The position numbers were made by a program, and so were the translations under genes. Shown piece after piece: positions 23,626-31,968 of a stretch of 64,000 nt of DNA (positions are counted from its first letter, which is position 1; each line of letters opens with the position of its first letter). The notes under the pieces were generated by a model. It saw nothing but the letters and a program-made list of their open reading frames with translations, did no database searches and was not told the DNA's origin. Origin of the DNA: Chryseobacterium taiwanense (GTDB taxonomy: Bacteria > Bacteroidota > Bacteroidia > Flavobacteriales > Weeksellaceae); NCBI RefSeq assembly GCF_000813825.1, contig NZ_JWTA01000015.1, positions 124,001 through 188,000 of the forward strand. The letters run 5' to 3'.

Positions 23626-24696
23626 ATGAGCAGAATTTTTCCGGCAGGAGTTGCCACAGGTCAATTAGTTACCGACATTTTTCAATATGCGAAAGAAAAT
23701 AAATTTGCATTACCAGCAGTAAATGTAATTGGTTCTAGCAATGTAAATGCAGTTATGGAAACGGCAGCGAAATTAAACTCTCCTGTTATTATTCAGTTTT
23801 CAAACGGTGGTGCTGCTTACAATGCAGGGAAAGGATTAAACAACGATGGTCAGAAAGCAGCTGTTTTAGGTGCTATTGCAGGAGCAAAACACATCCACAC
23901 TCTTGCTGAAGCTTACGGAGCAACTGTAATTCTTCACACAGACCACTGTGCAAAGAAATTATTACCTTGGATTGACGGGTTAATGGATGCTAACGAAGAT
24001 TTCTTCAAGCAAACAGGAAAATCTCTTTACTCTTCTCATATGTTGGATCTTTCTGAAGAGTCTTTAGAAGAAAACTTAGAAATTTCTGCTAAATATTTCG
24101 AAAGAATGGCTAAACTTCAGATGACTCTTGAAGTAGAAATCGGAGTTACAGGAGGTGAAGAAGATGGTGTTGACAATTCAGACGTAGACAACTCAAAATT
24201 ATATACTCAACCGGAAGATATCGCTTATACATACGAAAAGTTGAAAGCAATTTCTGATAACTTTACAATTGCAGCAGCATTCGGTAACGTACACGGTGTT
24301 TACAAGCCAGGAAATGTAGTTCTTACTCCGAAAATCCTTGATAATTCTCAGAAATATGTTCAGGAGAAATTCGGAACTGGAGCTAAGCCTGTAAACTTCG
24401 TATTCCACGGAGGTTCTGGTTCTACTTTGGAAGAAATCAGAGAAGCTATTGACTACGGAGTAATCAAAATGAACATTGATACTGACCTTCAGTTTGCTTA
24501 TACAGAAGGAATTAGAGACTATATGGTAAACAATGTTGAGTATTTGAAAACTCAAATCGGTAACCCTGAAGGAGAAGAAAAACCTAACAAAAAATTCTAC
24601 GATCCTAGAGTTTGGATGAGAAAAGGGGAAGAAACTTTCTCTACAAGATTAGTTCAGGCATTTGAAGATTTAAATAACGTAAATACTTTAAAATAA
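23626..24696 (+). CDS. fbaA: Fructose-bisphosphate aldolase, class II
   Basis: A 356-residue class IIa aldolase, the zinc-dependent enzyme of glycolysis and gluconeogenesis. Zinc-ligand and catalytic motifs are present: VILHTDHCAKK (about residues 104-114), LEVEIGVTGGEEDG with the Glu/Asp region, AFGNVHGVYKPGNV and FVFHGGSGSTLEEI with the substrate-phosphate loop, then MNIDTDLQFA. Codon usage looks regular and the gene is long and clean, as for a highly expressed enzyme. It is followed by a palindrome that may end the transcript, then accD. Confidence 0.97.
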   Translation: MSRIFPAGVATGQLVTDIFQYAKENKFALPAVNVIGSSNVNAVMETAAKLNSPVIIQFSNGGAAYNAGKGLNNDGQKAAVLGAIAGAKHIHTLAEAYGATVILHTDHCAKKLLPWIDGLMDANEDFFKQTGKSLYSSHMLDLSEESLEENLEISAKYFERMAKLQMTLEVEIGVTGGEEDGVDNSDVDNSKLYTQPEDIAYTYEKLKAISDNFTIAAAFGNVHGVYKPGNVVLTPKILDNSQKYVQEKFGTGAKPVNFVFHGGSGSTLEEIREAIDYGVIKMNIDTDLQFAYTEGIRDYMVNNVEYLKTQIGNPEGEEKPNKKFYDPRVWMRKGEETFSTRLVQAFEDLNNVNTLK

Positions 24697-24704
24697 AAAT
24701 TTGT

Positions 24705-24769
24705 AAAAAGTAAAATGTATACTATAAGAAGCAAGTTCAATACTTTCTCATTTATACATTTTACTTTTT
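24705..24769 (+). terminator. AT-rich inverted repeat, possible terminator after fbaA
   Basis: Perfect 17-base arms (24705-24721 and 24753-24769: aaaaagtaaaatgtata / tatacattttacttttt) around a 31-base loop, with the right arm ending in a T run. It may act as a terminator or be a mobile palindromic element. Confidence 0.6.
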
Positions 24770-24795
24770 TCATTGTACATTAATATATTACAAAA

Positions 24796-25653
24796 ATGGC
24801 AGCATTCGACTGGTTTAAAAGAAAAGCAAAAAACATTACGACTTCTACTGATGAGAAAAAGGATGTTCCAAAAGGTCTTTGGCACCAAACTCCATCAGGA
24901 AAAGTAGTTGAGCATGAAGAACTAAAAAGAAACAACTACGTTTCTCCTGAAGATGGATTTCATGTAAGAATTGGAAGTGCAGAATTTTTTGACATCCTTT
25001 TTGATGAAGGTAAATTCACTGAGTTAGATGCTAACGTTGAAAGTATTGACATCCTTAACTTTAAAGATACAAAACCTTACGCAGACCGTCTAAAAGAAGT
25101 AAAAGCGAAAACAAAACTTACAGATTCTATCAGAAATGCTGTAGGAACTGTAAAAGGAACTGAAATGGTAGTTTCTTGTATGGACTTTGCTTTTATCGGA
25201 GGATCTTTAGGTTCTGTGATGGGAGAAAAAATCAGAAGAGCAATAGACTATTGTATTAAGCACAAACTTCCTTACATGATCATCTGTCAGTCAGGAGGAG
25301 CAAGAATGCAGGAAGCAACTTATTCTTTGATGCAGTTGGCAAAAGTACAGGCAAAATTGGCTCAGCTTTCTGAAGCAGGACTTTTATACATTGCTTACCT
25401 TTGTGATCCTACTTTTGGTGGTATTACAGCTTCTTTTGCAATGACAGCAGATATTATCATGGCTGAACCTGGAGCTTTAATCGGTTTTGCAGGACCAAGA
25501 GTTATCCGAGAAACTATCGGTAGAGATCTACCGGAAGGATTCCAGACTTCTGAATTCTTACAGGAAAAAGGATTTGTGGATTTCATCGTGAAAAGAACTG
25601 AAATTCAGGATACAGTAGCAAAAACAGTAAATTTATTAGCAGTACGTGCTTAA
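24796..25653 (+). CDS. accD: Acetyl-CoA carboxylase carboxyltransferase, beta subunit
   Basis: A 285-residue AccD, which with AccA transfers the carboxyl group from carboxybiotin to acetyl-CoA for fatty-acid synthesis. The crotonase-fold core is intact: [41 protein letters not shown] and [29 protein letters not shown]. The N-terminal zinc-ribbon segment keeps its surrounding sequence ([35 protein letters not shown]), but the four cysteines of the classical CxxC...CxxC are absent. Flavobacterial AccD proteins tend to show the same loss. It appears monocistronic. Confidence 0.95.
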   Translation: MAAFDWFKRKAKNITTSTDEKKDVPKGLWHQTPSGKVVEHEELKRNNYVSPEDGFHVRIGSAEFFDILFDEGKFTELDANVESIDILNFKDTKPYADRLKEVKAKTKLTDSIRNAVGTVKGTEMVVSCMDFAFIGGSLGSVMGEKIRRAIDYCIKHKLPYMIICQSGGARMQEATYSLMQLAKVQAKLAQLSEAGLLYIAYLCDPTFGGITASFAMTADIIMAEPGALIGFAGPRVIRETIGRDLPEGFQTSEFLQEKGFVDFIVKRTEIQDTVAKTVNLLAVRA

Positions 25654-25708
25654 AATTTGTAACAAAAATACAATCATCTCTCTCTAATTAAGGGAGAGAT
25701 TTTTATTT

Positions 25709-26224
25709 ATGAGAACTTTTAAAATATTTTTTGATACGATTCGAAGTATGAGCTTTAAAAAGATTTTGCGTCTTTTATCTCTCCTTCTTCCCCATCCTCT
25801 TTTTTCTTTATTAAGTTTTCATGCCACCGTAAAAGCATTCACGATTGCCCAGAAAAAATTCCCGGAAACAGCGTCTAACAATGGTATTGGCAATGCTTTC
25901 AGACACGCTCTTTGGTGTTGTTTTATCATGATGTACTGCTGTAAAATTTCCTCTCCTCAAAAAGCATTGAAGTTCTGCAAAAGAATGACCGATATGCACG
26001 AGGAATTATTCCCCAATCAACCCTTAGAAACAAAAATGGACCTCCATAACAATAAAATCGGAATGGATTATTTTATGGAGCTACTTCCCGGAATTCACCG
26101 CCAGTTCTTTGAAAAAAGCTTTTTCATCGAGGCTCTGGAAAAGAAAATGAAAAATGCGAAAGTCTTAAAAAATCTGGATGATAATTTTGAGGGCTTTTTG
26201 GTTTATCTTGATGAAAAGAATTAA
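25709..26224 (+). CDS. DUF6973-like protein
   Basis: A 171-residue protein without a signal peptide. The block SNNGIGNAFRHALWCCFIMM (about residues 54-73), followed by a helix and then MHEELFPNQPLETKMDLHNNKIGMDYF (about 107-133), matches the arrangement of DUF6973 proteins, with the conserved FRHA..W and HNN elements. These His/Asn residues suggest a metal- or substrate-binding helical domain, but no activity is known. It starts 55 bases after accD. The assignment rests on recognition of the pattern, not on an alignment. Confidence 0.6.
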   Translation: MRTFKIFFDTIRSMSFKKILRLLSLLLPHPLFSLLSFHATVKAFTIAQKKFPETASNNGIGNAFRHALWCCFIMMYCCKISSPQKALKFCKRMTDMHEELFPNQPLETKMDLHNNKIGMDYFMELLPGIHRQFFEKSFFIEALEKKMKNAKVLKNLDDNFEGFLVYLDEKN

Positions 26225-26249
26225 TCTTGTATTTAATTCTACTTTCCCT

Positions 26250-26304
26250 GTCATTCTGAACAGAGTGAAGAATCTATAAACAGATTACTATTCGCCGAAA
26301 TGAC
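26250..26304. repeat. Degenerate inverted repeat, gtcattc family
   Basis: gtcattctga (26250-26259) has a partial partner gaaatgac (26297-26304). The inner gaagaatct matches the copy at 10764. This is the third and weakest member. Confidence 0.55.
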
Positions 26305-26389
26305 AGCTCGTCTCAATGACTTAAAATCTCTTCCTTTCTTTGTAATCTGAAGTTTTTTTGATAAGTTTAAACAATTATAATTTAATCAG

Positions 26390-27793
26390 ATGGTTCTCAG
26401 CAGAATTTGGTCCGCATTTATCATTGTTGCCATTGCTATTGCAAGTATAAAATACATCTCCTCAAGCCACTACAAAACCATTTTTAACGATATGGTTGTA
26501 GGAAAAGGCGGAGACACCGTGCAAATCGCAACACAGAAAATAAATACACTTTCTCCGATTGTCCGAGATAGTTTGATGAAAAAACCTGATTTTGCAGAAA
26601 GTAGAATTCATTATAAAACAGATTCACTGAAGCAGGATGTGAAAGTTTACCGCGTTCAGGAAGCAGACGGCGTAATCGGAACTTCTGAAACCGCTGTAAA
26701 AATCTGTTTGGGGCTGATTGGAATTATGACTTTATTTATGGGTTTTATGAGTATTGCCGAAAAAGCAGGCGGAATCAATCTTTTAAGTCGGTTAATTCAA
26801 CCTTTTTTCTCAAAATTATTCCCGGAAATCCCTAAAAACCATCCGGCTTTCGGACATATGCTGATGAATTTCAGCGCCAATCTTCTTGGTTTAGATAATG
26901 CAGCCACTCCTTTTGGTTTAAAGGCAATGGAAAGTCTTCAAACCTTAAACCCGAATAAAGATACGGCCAGTAATTCCCAGATCATGTTCCTGTGTCTTCA
27001 CGCAGGAGGAATGACATTGATACCGGTTTCGATTATTGCAATCAGAGCTTCTATGGGCTCGAAAACACCAACCGATATTTTTCTTCCGTGTATGATTGCA
27101 ACCTTTGCGGCAACTTTAGCAGCAATGATCATTGTTTCTTTATATCAGAAAATTAATCTATTAAGACCTGTCGTTCTTGCTTATGTTGGAGGAATTTCAG
27201 CAGTTATTGCATTATTGGTTTTGTATCTGGTTCAATTGAGTAAAGATGAACTGGATGATTTCAGTAAAGTATTAAGCAACGGATTAATTCTCTTTATTTT
27301 CCTTTCGATTGTTCTTGGGGCAGTTTACAAAAAAATTAATGTTTTTGATGCTTTTATTGAAGGCGCAAAAGAAGGTTTTACCACTTGTGTGAAAATTATC
27401 CCTTACCTAGTCGGAATGTTGATCGCAATTTCTCTGTTAAGAACTTCCGGAGTTTTTGATGTGATTATCGATGGAATGAAATGGGTAGCAAACGTTGCAC
27501 ATTTTGACCCTCGATTTGTAGATGGACTTCCCACTGCTTTAATCAAGCCATTATCAGGTTCAGGAGCGCGTGGAATGATGGTGGATACAATGACAACCTT
27601 CGGAGCAGATAGTTTCCAGGGGAAATTGGCAGCCGTTCTTCAGGGAAGCTCAGATACGACGTTTTACGTGATCGCTGTTTATTTTGGAGCAGTAGCTATA
27701 AAGAATACAAGATACACGGTAATTGCCATGCTTTTAGCCGATTTAGTAGGTGTTATTACTTCTATTGCGTTGGCTTATCTTTTCTTTGCTTAA
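26390..27793 (+). CDS. Nucleoside-recognition (Gate) domain protein, SpmA-SpmB fusion
   Basis: A 467-residue integral membrane protein with about ten hydrophobic segments and two Gate/nucleoside-recognition domains. The N-terminal half has an SpmA-like domain (AVKICLGLIGIMTLFMGFMSIAEKAG, NLLGLDNAATPFGLKAMESL). The C-terminal half has an SpmB-like domain (GAKEGFTTCVKIIPYLVGML, ALIKPLSGSGARGMMVDTM, LQGSSDTTFYVIAVYFG). In Bacillus these are separate spore-maturation proteins. In Bacteroidota, which do not sporulate, the fusion is found without known function; an export or permease-like role is guessed from the fold. It leads a three-gene unit. Confidence 0.88.
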   Translation: MVLSRIWSAFIIVAIAIASIKYISSSHYKTIFNDMVVGKGGDTVQIATQKINTLSPIVRDSLMKKPDFAESRIHYKTDSLKQDVKVYRVQEADGVIGTSETAVKICLGLIGIMTLFMGFMSIAEKAGGINLLSRLIQPFFSKLFPEIPKNHPAFGHMLMNFSANLLGLDNAATPFGLKAMESLQTLNPNKDTASNSQIMFLCLHAGGMTLIPVSIIAIRASMGSKTPTDIFLPCMIATFAATLAAMIIVSLYQKINLLRPVVLAYVGGISAVIALLVLYLVQLSKDELDDFSKVLSNGLILFIFLSIVLGAVYKKINVFDAFIEGAKEGFTTCVKIIPYLVGMLIAISLLRTSGVFDVIIDGMKWVANVAHFDPRFVDGLPTALIKPLSGSGARGMMVDTMTTFGADSFQGKLAAVLQGSSDTTFYVIAVYFGAVAIKNTRYTVIAMLLADLVGVITSIALAYLFFA

Positions 27794-27795
27794 TA

Positions 27796-28089
27796 ATGGA
27801 AGAAAACAAACCTAATATCTTTGAAAAATCAACAGAAGTGATTGGAGGATTTCAAATCTTTCTTTCTCCTCTTTTGATAGGAGTTTTAATTGCAGCGATC
27901 ATTTATTTTCCAAATCCTAACAACTTCACCTTAATTATTGCAGTTGCTATTGTTATCTTAGGAATTGTTATTGGATTAATATTAGCTTTAAGAATTTATA
28001 AAAGTAAAGAAGGTACAATACACTTCATTTCTAAAACAGCCTCCACTCCTGAAATCGAAGAAACAACAGAAAAAAATCAAAAAAAATGA
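27796..28089 (+). CDS. Small membrane protein, unknown
   Basis: A 97-residue protein with two transmembrane helices (about residues 20-42 and 48-68) and a hydrophilic C-terminal tail of charged and Thr/Glu-rich residues. It starts 2 bases after the Gate-domain gene and overlaps the next gene by an ATGA, so it belongs to that operon and might associate with the Gate protein in the membrane. No family was recognised. Confidence 0.65.
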   Translation: MEENKPNIFEKSTEVIGGFQIFLSPLLIGVLIAAIIYFPNPNNFTLIIAVAIVILGIVIGLILALRIYKSKEGTIHFISKTASTPEIEETTEKNQKK

Positions 28090-28469
28090 TTACAGATAAA
28101 GAATTCACCTTAAGATTAATACGTCAGTTAACTCAAGCATTAGAAAAACTAATTTTGGATAAACCGGAAGAGAGCTTGATGCAGAAAGAGTTGGATTTCG
28201 AGACTTTGATGAAGGATATTTTCAAATTTGATTTCACCACTCTTTCCTCAAAAACGAAAGAAGAAATTATTGGAATCGTCAACGAAAGACAGGAAAGAGA
28301 TCACAAGGATTATTACGAGATGCTGGGAAATCTGTTCTATTTTAATGGGAAAGCGAGCGGAAATAAAGACTTTTTAGATAAAGCAAAAACATTCTACGAA
28401 TTGTATCTTCAGACAAGCGGAATTTTTGCGTTACCGATCATCAACAGGATTAATGAACTGAAAAATTAA
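28086..28469 (+). CDS. Soluble helical protein, unknown
   Basis: A 127-residue all-helical protein. Its N-terminus TDKEFTLRLIRQLTQALEKL weakly resembles the DUF6483 helical repeat proteins, and the C-terminal FLDKAKTFYELYLQ reads like a TPR helix. That is a loose resemblance only. It overlaps the small membrane gene by 4 bases (ATGA) and is the last gene of the operon, ending before a strong hairpin. Confidence 0.65.
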   Translation: MITDKEFTLRLIRQLTQALEKLILDKPEESLMQKELDFETLMKDIFKFDFTTLSSKTKEEIIGIVNERQERDHKDYYEMLGNLFYFNGKASGNKDFLDKAKTFYELYLQTSGIFALPIINRINELKN

Positions 28470-28482
28470 AAGCCTCATATAT

Positions 28483-28520
28483 AAATATTAGAGCGGCCTT
28501 AAAAGGCCGCTCTAATATTT
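28483..28520. terminator. Strong hairpin terminator between convergent genes
   Basis: Perfect 18-base arms (28483-28500 and 28503-28520) with a 2-base centre and a GC-rich core gagcggcctt. The last base is the first base of the retropepsin-like stop codon, so it probably serves both converging genes. Confidence 0.85.
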
Positions 28521-29635
28521 TAATTCAATAGCTGTAAGATATTCTTCTTTTCCAAAGTGAATTTCTTGTGAGATTCATTTTCTATCGTGATCGTTTTAAC
28601 CTCATCCATCATCTTTTTTATTCCGCAGAACGTTTCATTATTCACTCTTGATACATCAATATCGTTTATTTTAATAATTTTTTCTGCTAATGTTAATTCT
28701 GACAATTGAGGAATCTGCAGCTTATTGACTATAATAAGAGCATCTTTATTCACTGCAAACGAAACACCGAAAGAATTATATTCAGGTTGAATACTATTCG
28801 GATATAGAATAATTTTTTTATTGATACAATCAAGAACTACTAAATAGTTTTCCATGAACTTAGTTCCCAATAAATTTGTCGCTTCCAAGCTGCTATCTAT
28901 GATCTGATTTCCGATGTTTACGTTACCTATCTGGACTTCCATGAAATCCACCTGTTTTTCTCCCTTGCTTATACTATTTAAAGATTGCGCCAATAGTCCC
29001 TCAAAAGTCAAAAAATCATGATCTTTTATCTTGTTATAAGATTGCTGAGTGAGAGAAAAGCTCATCCCGGAACCCGTATCAAATACATAATCTAAGACTT
29101 GTCCTCTTATTTTAACTTCAATTTTCGGAACACCGGTAAAGTGTTGTTCTGTGAAAGGAACTATTACTGAGCTTAAAGAAGAAGCGTTTTCTATTTTGTC
29201 AGATATTGTTAGCGTTTTATTTTTAAAATTAATTTGCCATACCTTATCTTTCATCATATTCGCTCCTAAAATCCCACTTATTTTTTTACAGGCACGAGAG
29301 CTCATCCAACTAATATCAGCAAACGAGAAGTTGACATTTTTGATGCTTAAATCCGCTACCTTTAGAGTATTAATGGTAAAAACGTCCATTTTAGACTTCG
29401 CATTATTGGCATCTATCCCCTCAAAAATGATATTACTTTTTTTGGCGTTAATTTTATCCTTCAGTTCGTCTGAAATAATAGTAAAAGCTCCGGTATCGAA
29501 TATAAAATGATGCTGATCGTTCTGTATCGTTACATTTAGGACAATCTTTCCCTCTATTAATTCAAAAGGAATTACAGTTGCTTTAAAGAAAAACGGGCAA
29601 AATAACAATAAGATGAGCAAGGAGTTTAATTTCAT
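28520..29635 (-). CDS. Retropepsin-like aspartyl protease-fold protein
   Basis: A 371-residue protein from ATG 29633-29635, giving a signal peptide MKLNSLLILLLFCPFFFKA. It carries two retropepsin-type Asp-Thr-Gly motifs, HHFIFDTGAFTIIS (about residue 45) and LDYVFDTGSGMSFSL (about 180), so the fold is a single-chain pseudo-dimer. The C-terminal 80 residues look like a PDZ-type module (LTLAEKIIKINDIDVSRV). Periplasmic proteases with this plan occur in Bacteroidota; the substrate is unknown. A longer frame to 29731 would run through the terminator of the tonB operon, so the internal ATG is preferred. Confidence 0.75.
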   Translation of the reverse strand: MKLNSLLILLLFCPFFFKATVIPFELIEGKIVLNVTIQNDQHHFIFDTGAFTIISDELKDKINAKKSNIIFEGIDANNAKSKMDVFTINTLKVADLSIKNVNFSFADISWMSSRACKKISGILGANMMKDKVWQINFKNKTLTISDKIENASSLSSVIVPFTEQHFTGVPKIEVKIRGQVLDYVFDTGSGMSFSLTQQSYNKIKDHDFLTFEGLLAQSLNSISKGEKQVDFMEVQIGNVNIGNQIIDSSLEATNLLGTKFMENYLVVLDCINKKIILYPNSIQPEYNSFGVSFAVNKDALIIVNKLQIPQLSELTLAEKIIKINDIDVSRVNNETFCGIKKMMDEVKTITIENESHKKFTLEKKNILQLLN

Positions 29636-29702
29636 ATTTCTGTTGTGATTTATCATGGTATAAGCAAATATAAGCACTCCTTCAATTTCTTTCAAATAAA
29701 AA

Positions 29703-29734
29703 ACCGTGGCAAAGTCGCTAAACTTTAACACGGT
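29703..29734 (-). terminator. Terminator of the exbB-exbD-tonB operon
   Basis: accgtg (29703-29708) pairs with cacggt (29729-29734), with an inner aaag/cttt stem. On the minus strand it is followed by a run of T (plus-strand A tract 29697-29702). Confidence 0.75.
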
Positions 29735-29758
29735 ACTATAAAAATTAAATTATTTTTC

Positions 29759-30643
29759 TTAGAAAGTAATTTTATACGTTCCTGTGGAAGAAACATTGGC
29801 TTTTTCAGCCTTTACATATTTTTTCACCCAGGCAACTGAAGTAGATGCAACGCAAGGATCTGAAACACCTCCCGATCTTCTTGCGGAAACCACATTCCCC
29901 GCTTTATCTACAGTGTAAGCAACGGTAATAGATCCGCTTGCTGTACAACTGTGAGAAGGTTGTGCACCACCTCTTCCCATTGTTCCGGGAATATATCCTA
30001 CCAATTTTCTGTCAATTCCTACTTTACTATCTCCATTTCCGTCACCTCCTAAAGGATCTCCCGCATTTCCAATGCCTTCTCCATCACCTTGGCTTCCTGC
30101 TTTTGTTCCCCTTCCTCTTATTAAGTTTCCAATAGCTGCCGTTCCTTTTCCGTCACCATTTCCTGTTTTTGAATTGGCAGTAACAGCACCCGATTTTTTA
30201 GTGTTCTTAGAAGCACTTGTACTTGCAGCAGTTTTTTTACTATCAGCTTTTACTTCCTCTTTTTTTGGAACAGTTACTTTAGAATTATTACCTGTGATAA
30301 TTTTCTCCTTAGCTTCTGATTTTTTAGTTTCAGGCTGTGGCTCCGGTTTTATGATGGTCTTAGTTTCAGGAACTGCTGTTTCTACCGGTTCCGGAGTAAC
30401 TTCTTCCGTAGCTGCAGCCAGACTTCCCGGCTGATCTGCGGGTTCTTCTACCCCATTTCCATTTCTGTTATCCCCAAAATTCACCAACATGGTAGTAACA
30501 ACCTCCGGTTCAGGATCCAGTTCAGGTTTTAATTTATATAAAAAAACAAACAGCAAGATGGCAGACCAAATAAGAATAGAAAGCAATGCGCTTTTTATTC
30601 TGTCTCTGTTTTCTTCTTGTTTATTAATGACGTAGCTCTTCAT
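29759..30643 (-). CDS. tonB: TonB-family energy transducer
   Basis: A 294-residue protein with a cytoplasmic tail, one transmembrane helix (ALLSILIWSAILLFVFLY, about residues 19-36) and a long periplasmic region. The middle is Pro/Glu/Lys-rich (VETAVPETKTIIKPEPQPE), as in TonB linkers, then a Gly-rich stretch (GNGDGKGTAAIG, GDGEGIGNAGDPLGG). The C-terminal 80 residues (SITVAYTVDKAGNVVSARR ... VAWVKKYVKAEK) form a TonB-C-like domain. Together with ExbB and ExbD just upstream it should couple the proton gradient to an outer-membrane receptor. Confidence 0.8.
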   Translation of the reverse strand: MKSYVINKQEENRDRIKSALLSILIWSAILLFVFLYKLKPELDPEPEVVTTMLVNFGDNRNGNGVEEPADQPGSLAAATEEVTPEPVETAVPETKTIIKPEPQPETKKSEAKEKIITGNNSKVTVPKKEEVKADSKKTAASTSASKNTKKSGAVTANSKTGNGDGKGTAAIGNLIRGRGTKAGSQGDGEGIGNAGDPLGGDGNGDSKVGIDRKLVGYIPGTMGRGGAQPSHSCTASGSITVAYTVDKAGNVVSARRSGGVSDPCVASTSVAWVKKYVKAEKANVSSTGTYKITF

Positions 30644-30677
30644 TTTTTAAAATAATCTTGTTCCGGATAATCGTTGA

Positions 30678-31076
30678 TTATTTATCTTTTACCGTTGCAA
30701 TCGCAATATTAAACTTATTCTTTTCCGCAATTTCCATCGCAAAAACCACATCTTTATGCATCGTATTTTCGTCTGCCCTTATCGTAAAAGATTTGTTGGT
30801 CTGGTTAGCCAATTTATCAACGATGATTTGCTCCAGTTGGTCTTTCGTTACAGGATTATCGTCTACAAAATAAGAACCGTCTGGCTTTATACTTACCGTT
30901 AAAGGATTAGGAATATTATCATCTACCGCTCCGGCTTTTGGTAATTTCACATCAATCGCACTTTGATTAGCTGCAGAAGATGTTATCATAAAAAAGATCA
31001 GCATCAGCAAGATAACGTCGGTCATCGCTGCTAAACTGAACTCGGGGTTCGCTTTATTTCTTCTCTGAATTTTCAT
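30678..31076 (-). CDS. exbD: ExbD-type biopolymer transporter
   Basis: A 132-residue protein with one N-terminal transmembrane helix (TDVILLMLIFFMITSSAANQ, about residues 20-39) that includes the conserved Asp at TDV (residue 21), the proton-relay residue of ExbD/TolR. The periplasmic domain follows (IDVKLPKAGAVDDN ... TIRADENTMHKDVVFAMEIAEK). It lies 10 bases from exbB and 34 bases before tonB, in the standard order exbB-exbD-tonB. Confidence 0.92.
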   Translation of the reverse strand: MKIQRRNKANPEFSLAAMTDVILLMLIFFMITSSAANQSAIDVKLPKAGAVDDNIPNPLTVSIKPDGSYFVDDNPVTKDQLEQIIVDKLANQTNKSFTIRADENTMHKDVVFAMEIAEKNKFNIAIATVKDK

Positions 31077-31086
31077 CTGGAAAGAT

Positions 31087-31791
31087 TTATAAAGGTTTAT
31101 TGATAAGATCTAAAAATTCACCCGACATATTCTGAGCTTTCAATACAAACTTATCGATTCTTGTTAACAATATATTGTAGAAAAAGTTAGCCGGAATTGC
31201 CACTGCAAGACCTACCGCAGTCTGTCCCAATGCTGTATAAATACCCTCAGAAAGCGTTTTTGGTGAGAAAGATCCTGTTGCATGAGAAAGATTAAAGAAA
31301 GCGATAATCATCCCGATTACCGTTCCTAAAAGTCCCAACATCGGAGCAATACTCGGAACTACCGCCAAAAGATTCAGATTCTTTTCCATATTCGCCACCT
31401 CAACCTGAGCCTGCGATTCCATTGCGCTTACAATGTCTGAAACCGGACGTCCTAATCTTGAAATTCCTTTTTCTAAAATTCTGCCCTCCGGAGAATTTTG
31501 TCTTTTGCAGTAGTCTAAAGCAGACTCTATTTTACCCTCTTTAATGAAATCTTCAATATTATCCATAAAATTGGAATCCGTTTTTGAAGCCAGCCTTTTA
31601 ATAAAAAAGAAACGTTCAAAAAACAGATATACTGAAAACACACCAAGTATCAGTACAGTTACCATCACTATTTTAGCGAAAGCACCTCCGTGAAACATGA
31701 TTTTCCAAAATGAAAATTCTAAATCTTCTGTATTCACTGCCGGTGTAGCAATTTGTGCAAATAAAATCTGAGTAAGTTCCGTTAACAGCAT
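31087..31791 (-). CDS. exbB: MotA/TolQ/ExbB proton channel
   Basis: A 234-residue inner-membrane protein with three transmembrane helices: the first at about residues 35-57 (FAKIVMVTVLILGVFSVYLFF), then two in the MotA_ExbB block (LLAVVPSIAPMLGLLGTVIGM and LGQTAVGLAVAIPANFFYNILL) bracketing the GTV(I) and TAVGL signatures. It forms the proton channel with ExbD and energises TonB. It is the first gene of the leftward exbB-exbD-tonB operon, with a -7-like box at 31823-31830. Confidence 0.93.
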   Translation of the reverse strand: MLLTELTQILFAQIATPAVNTEDLEFSFWKIMFHGGAFAKIVMVTVLILGVFSVYLFFERFFFIKRLASKTDSNFMDNIEDFIKEGKIESALDYCKRQNSPEGRILEKGISRLGRPVSDIVSAMESQAQVEVANMEKNLNLLAVVPSIAPMLGLLGTVIGMIIAFFNLSHATGSFSPKTLSEGIYTALGQTAVGLAVAIPANFFYNILLTRIDKFVLKAQNMSGEFLDLINKPL

Positions 31792-31822
31792 TAATATCTA
31801 GTTTTATAATGGTTTTAAACGA

Positions 31823-31830
31823 CAAAAATA
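31823..31830 (-). promoter_or_regulatory. Putative -7 box upstream of exbB
   Basis: On the minus strand TATTTTTG, matching TAnnTTTG, about 32 bases upstream of the exbB ATG. The -33 element is unclear. Confidence 0.4.
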
Positions 31831-31968
31831 ATAGAATATTATTAATTGATGTCTTAAAAAATGCTTAAAAAACAACTTAAAATTAAGTTGCCTTTTACAA
31901 ATAGCAAAATTCTTTCCAAAAAAATTGAAAAGAACTTTATAATATAAAAATATTGAGATCGATGGATA

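Noticed and set aside
29636..29731. Longer N-terminus of the retropepsin-like protein
   Set aside because: The added codons pass through the exbB-exbD-tonB terminator and hide the signal peptide.
30072..30434. Antisense reading frame over tonB
   Set aside because: Low-complexity translation (Pro, Leu, Phe, Val-rich) opposite the Gly/Pro-rich part of tonB; a shadow of that composition.
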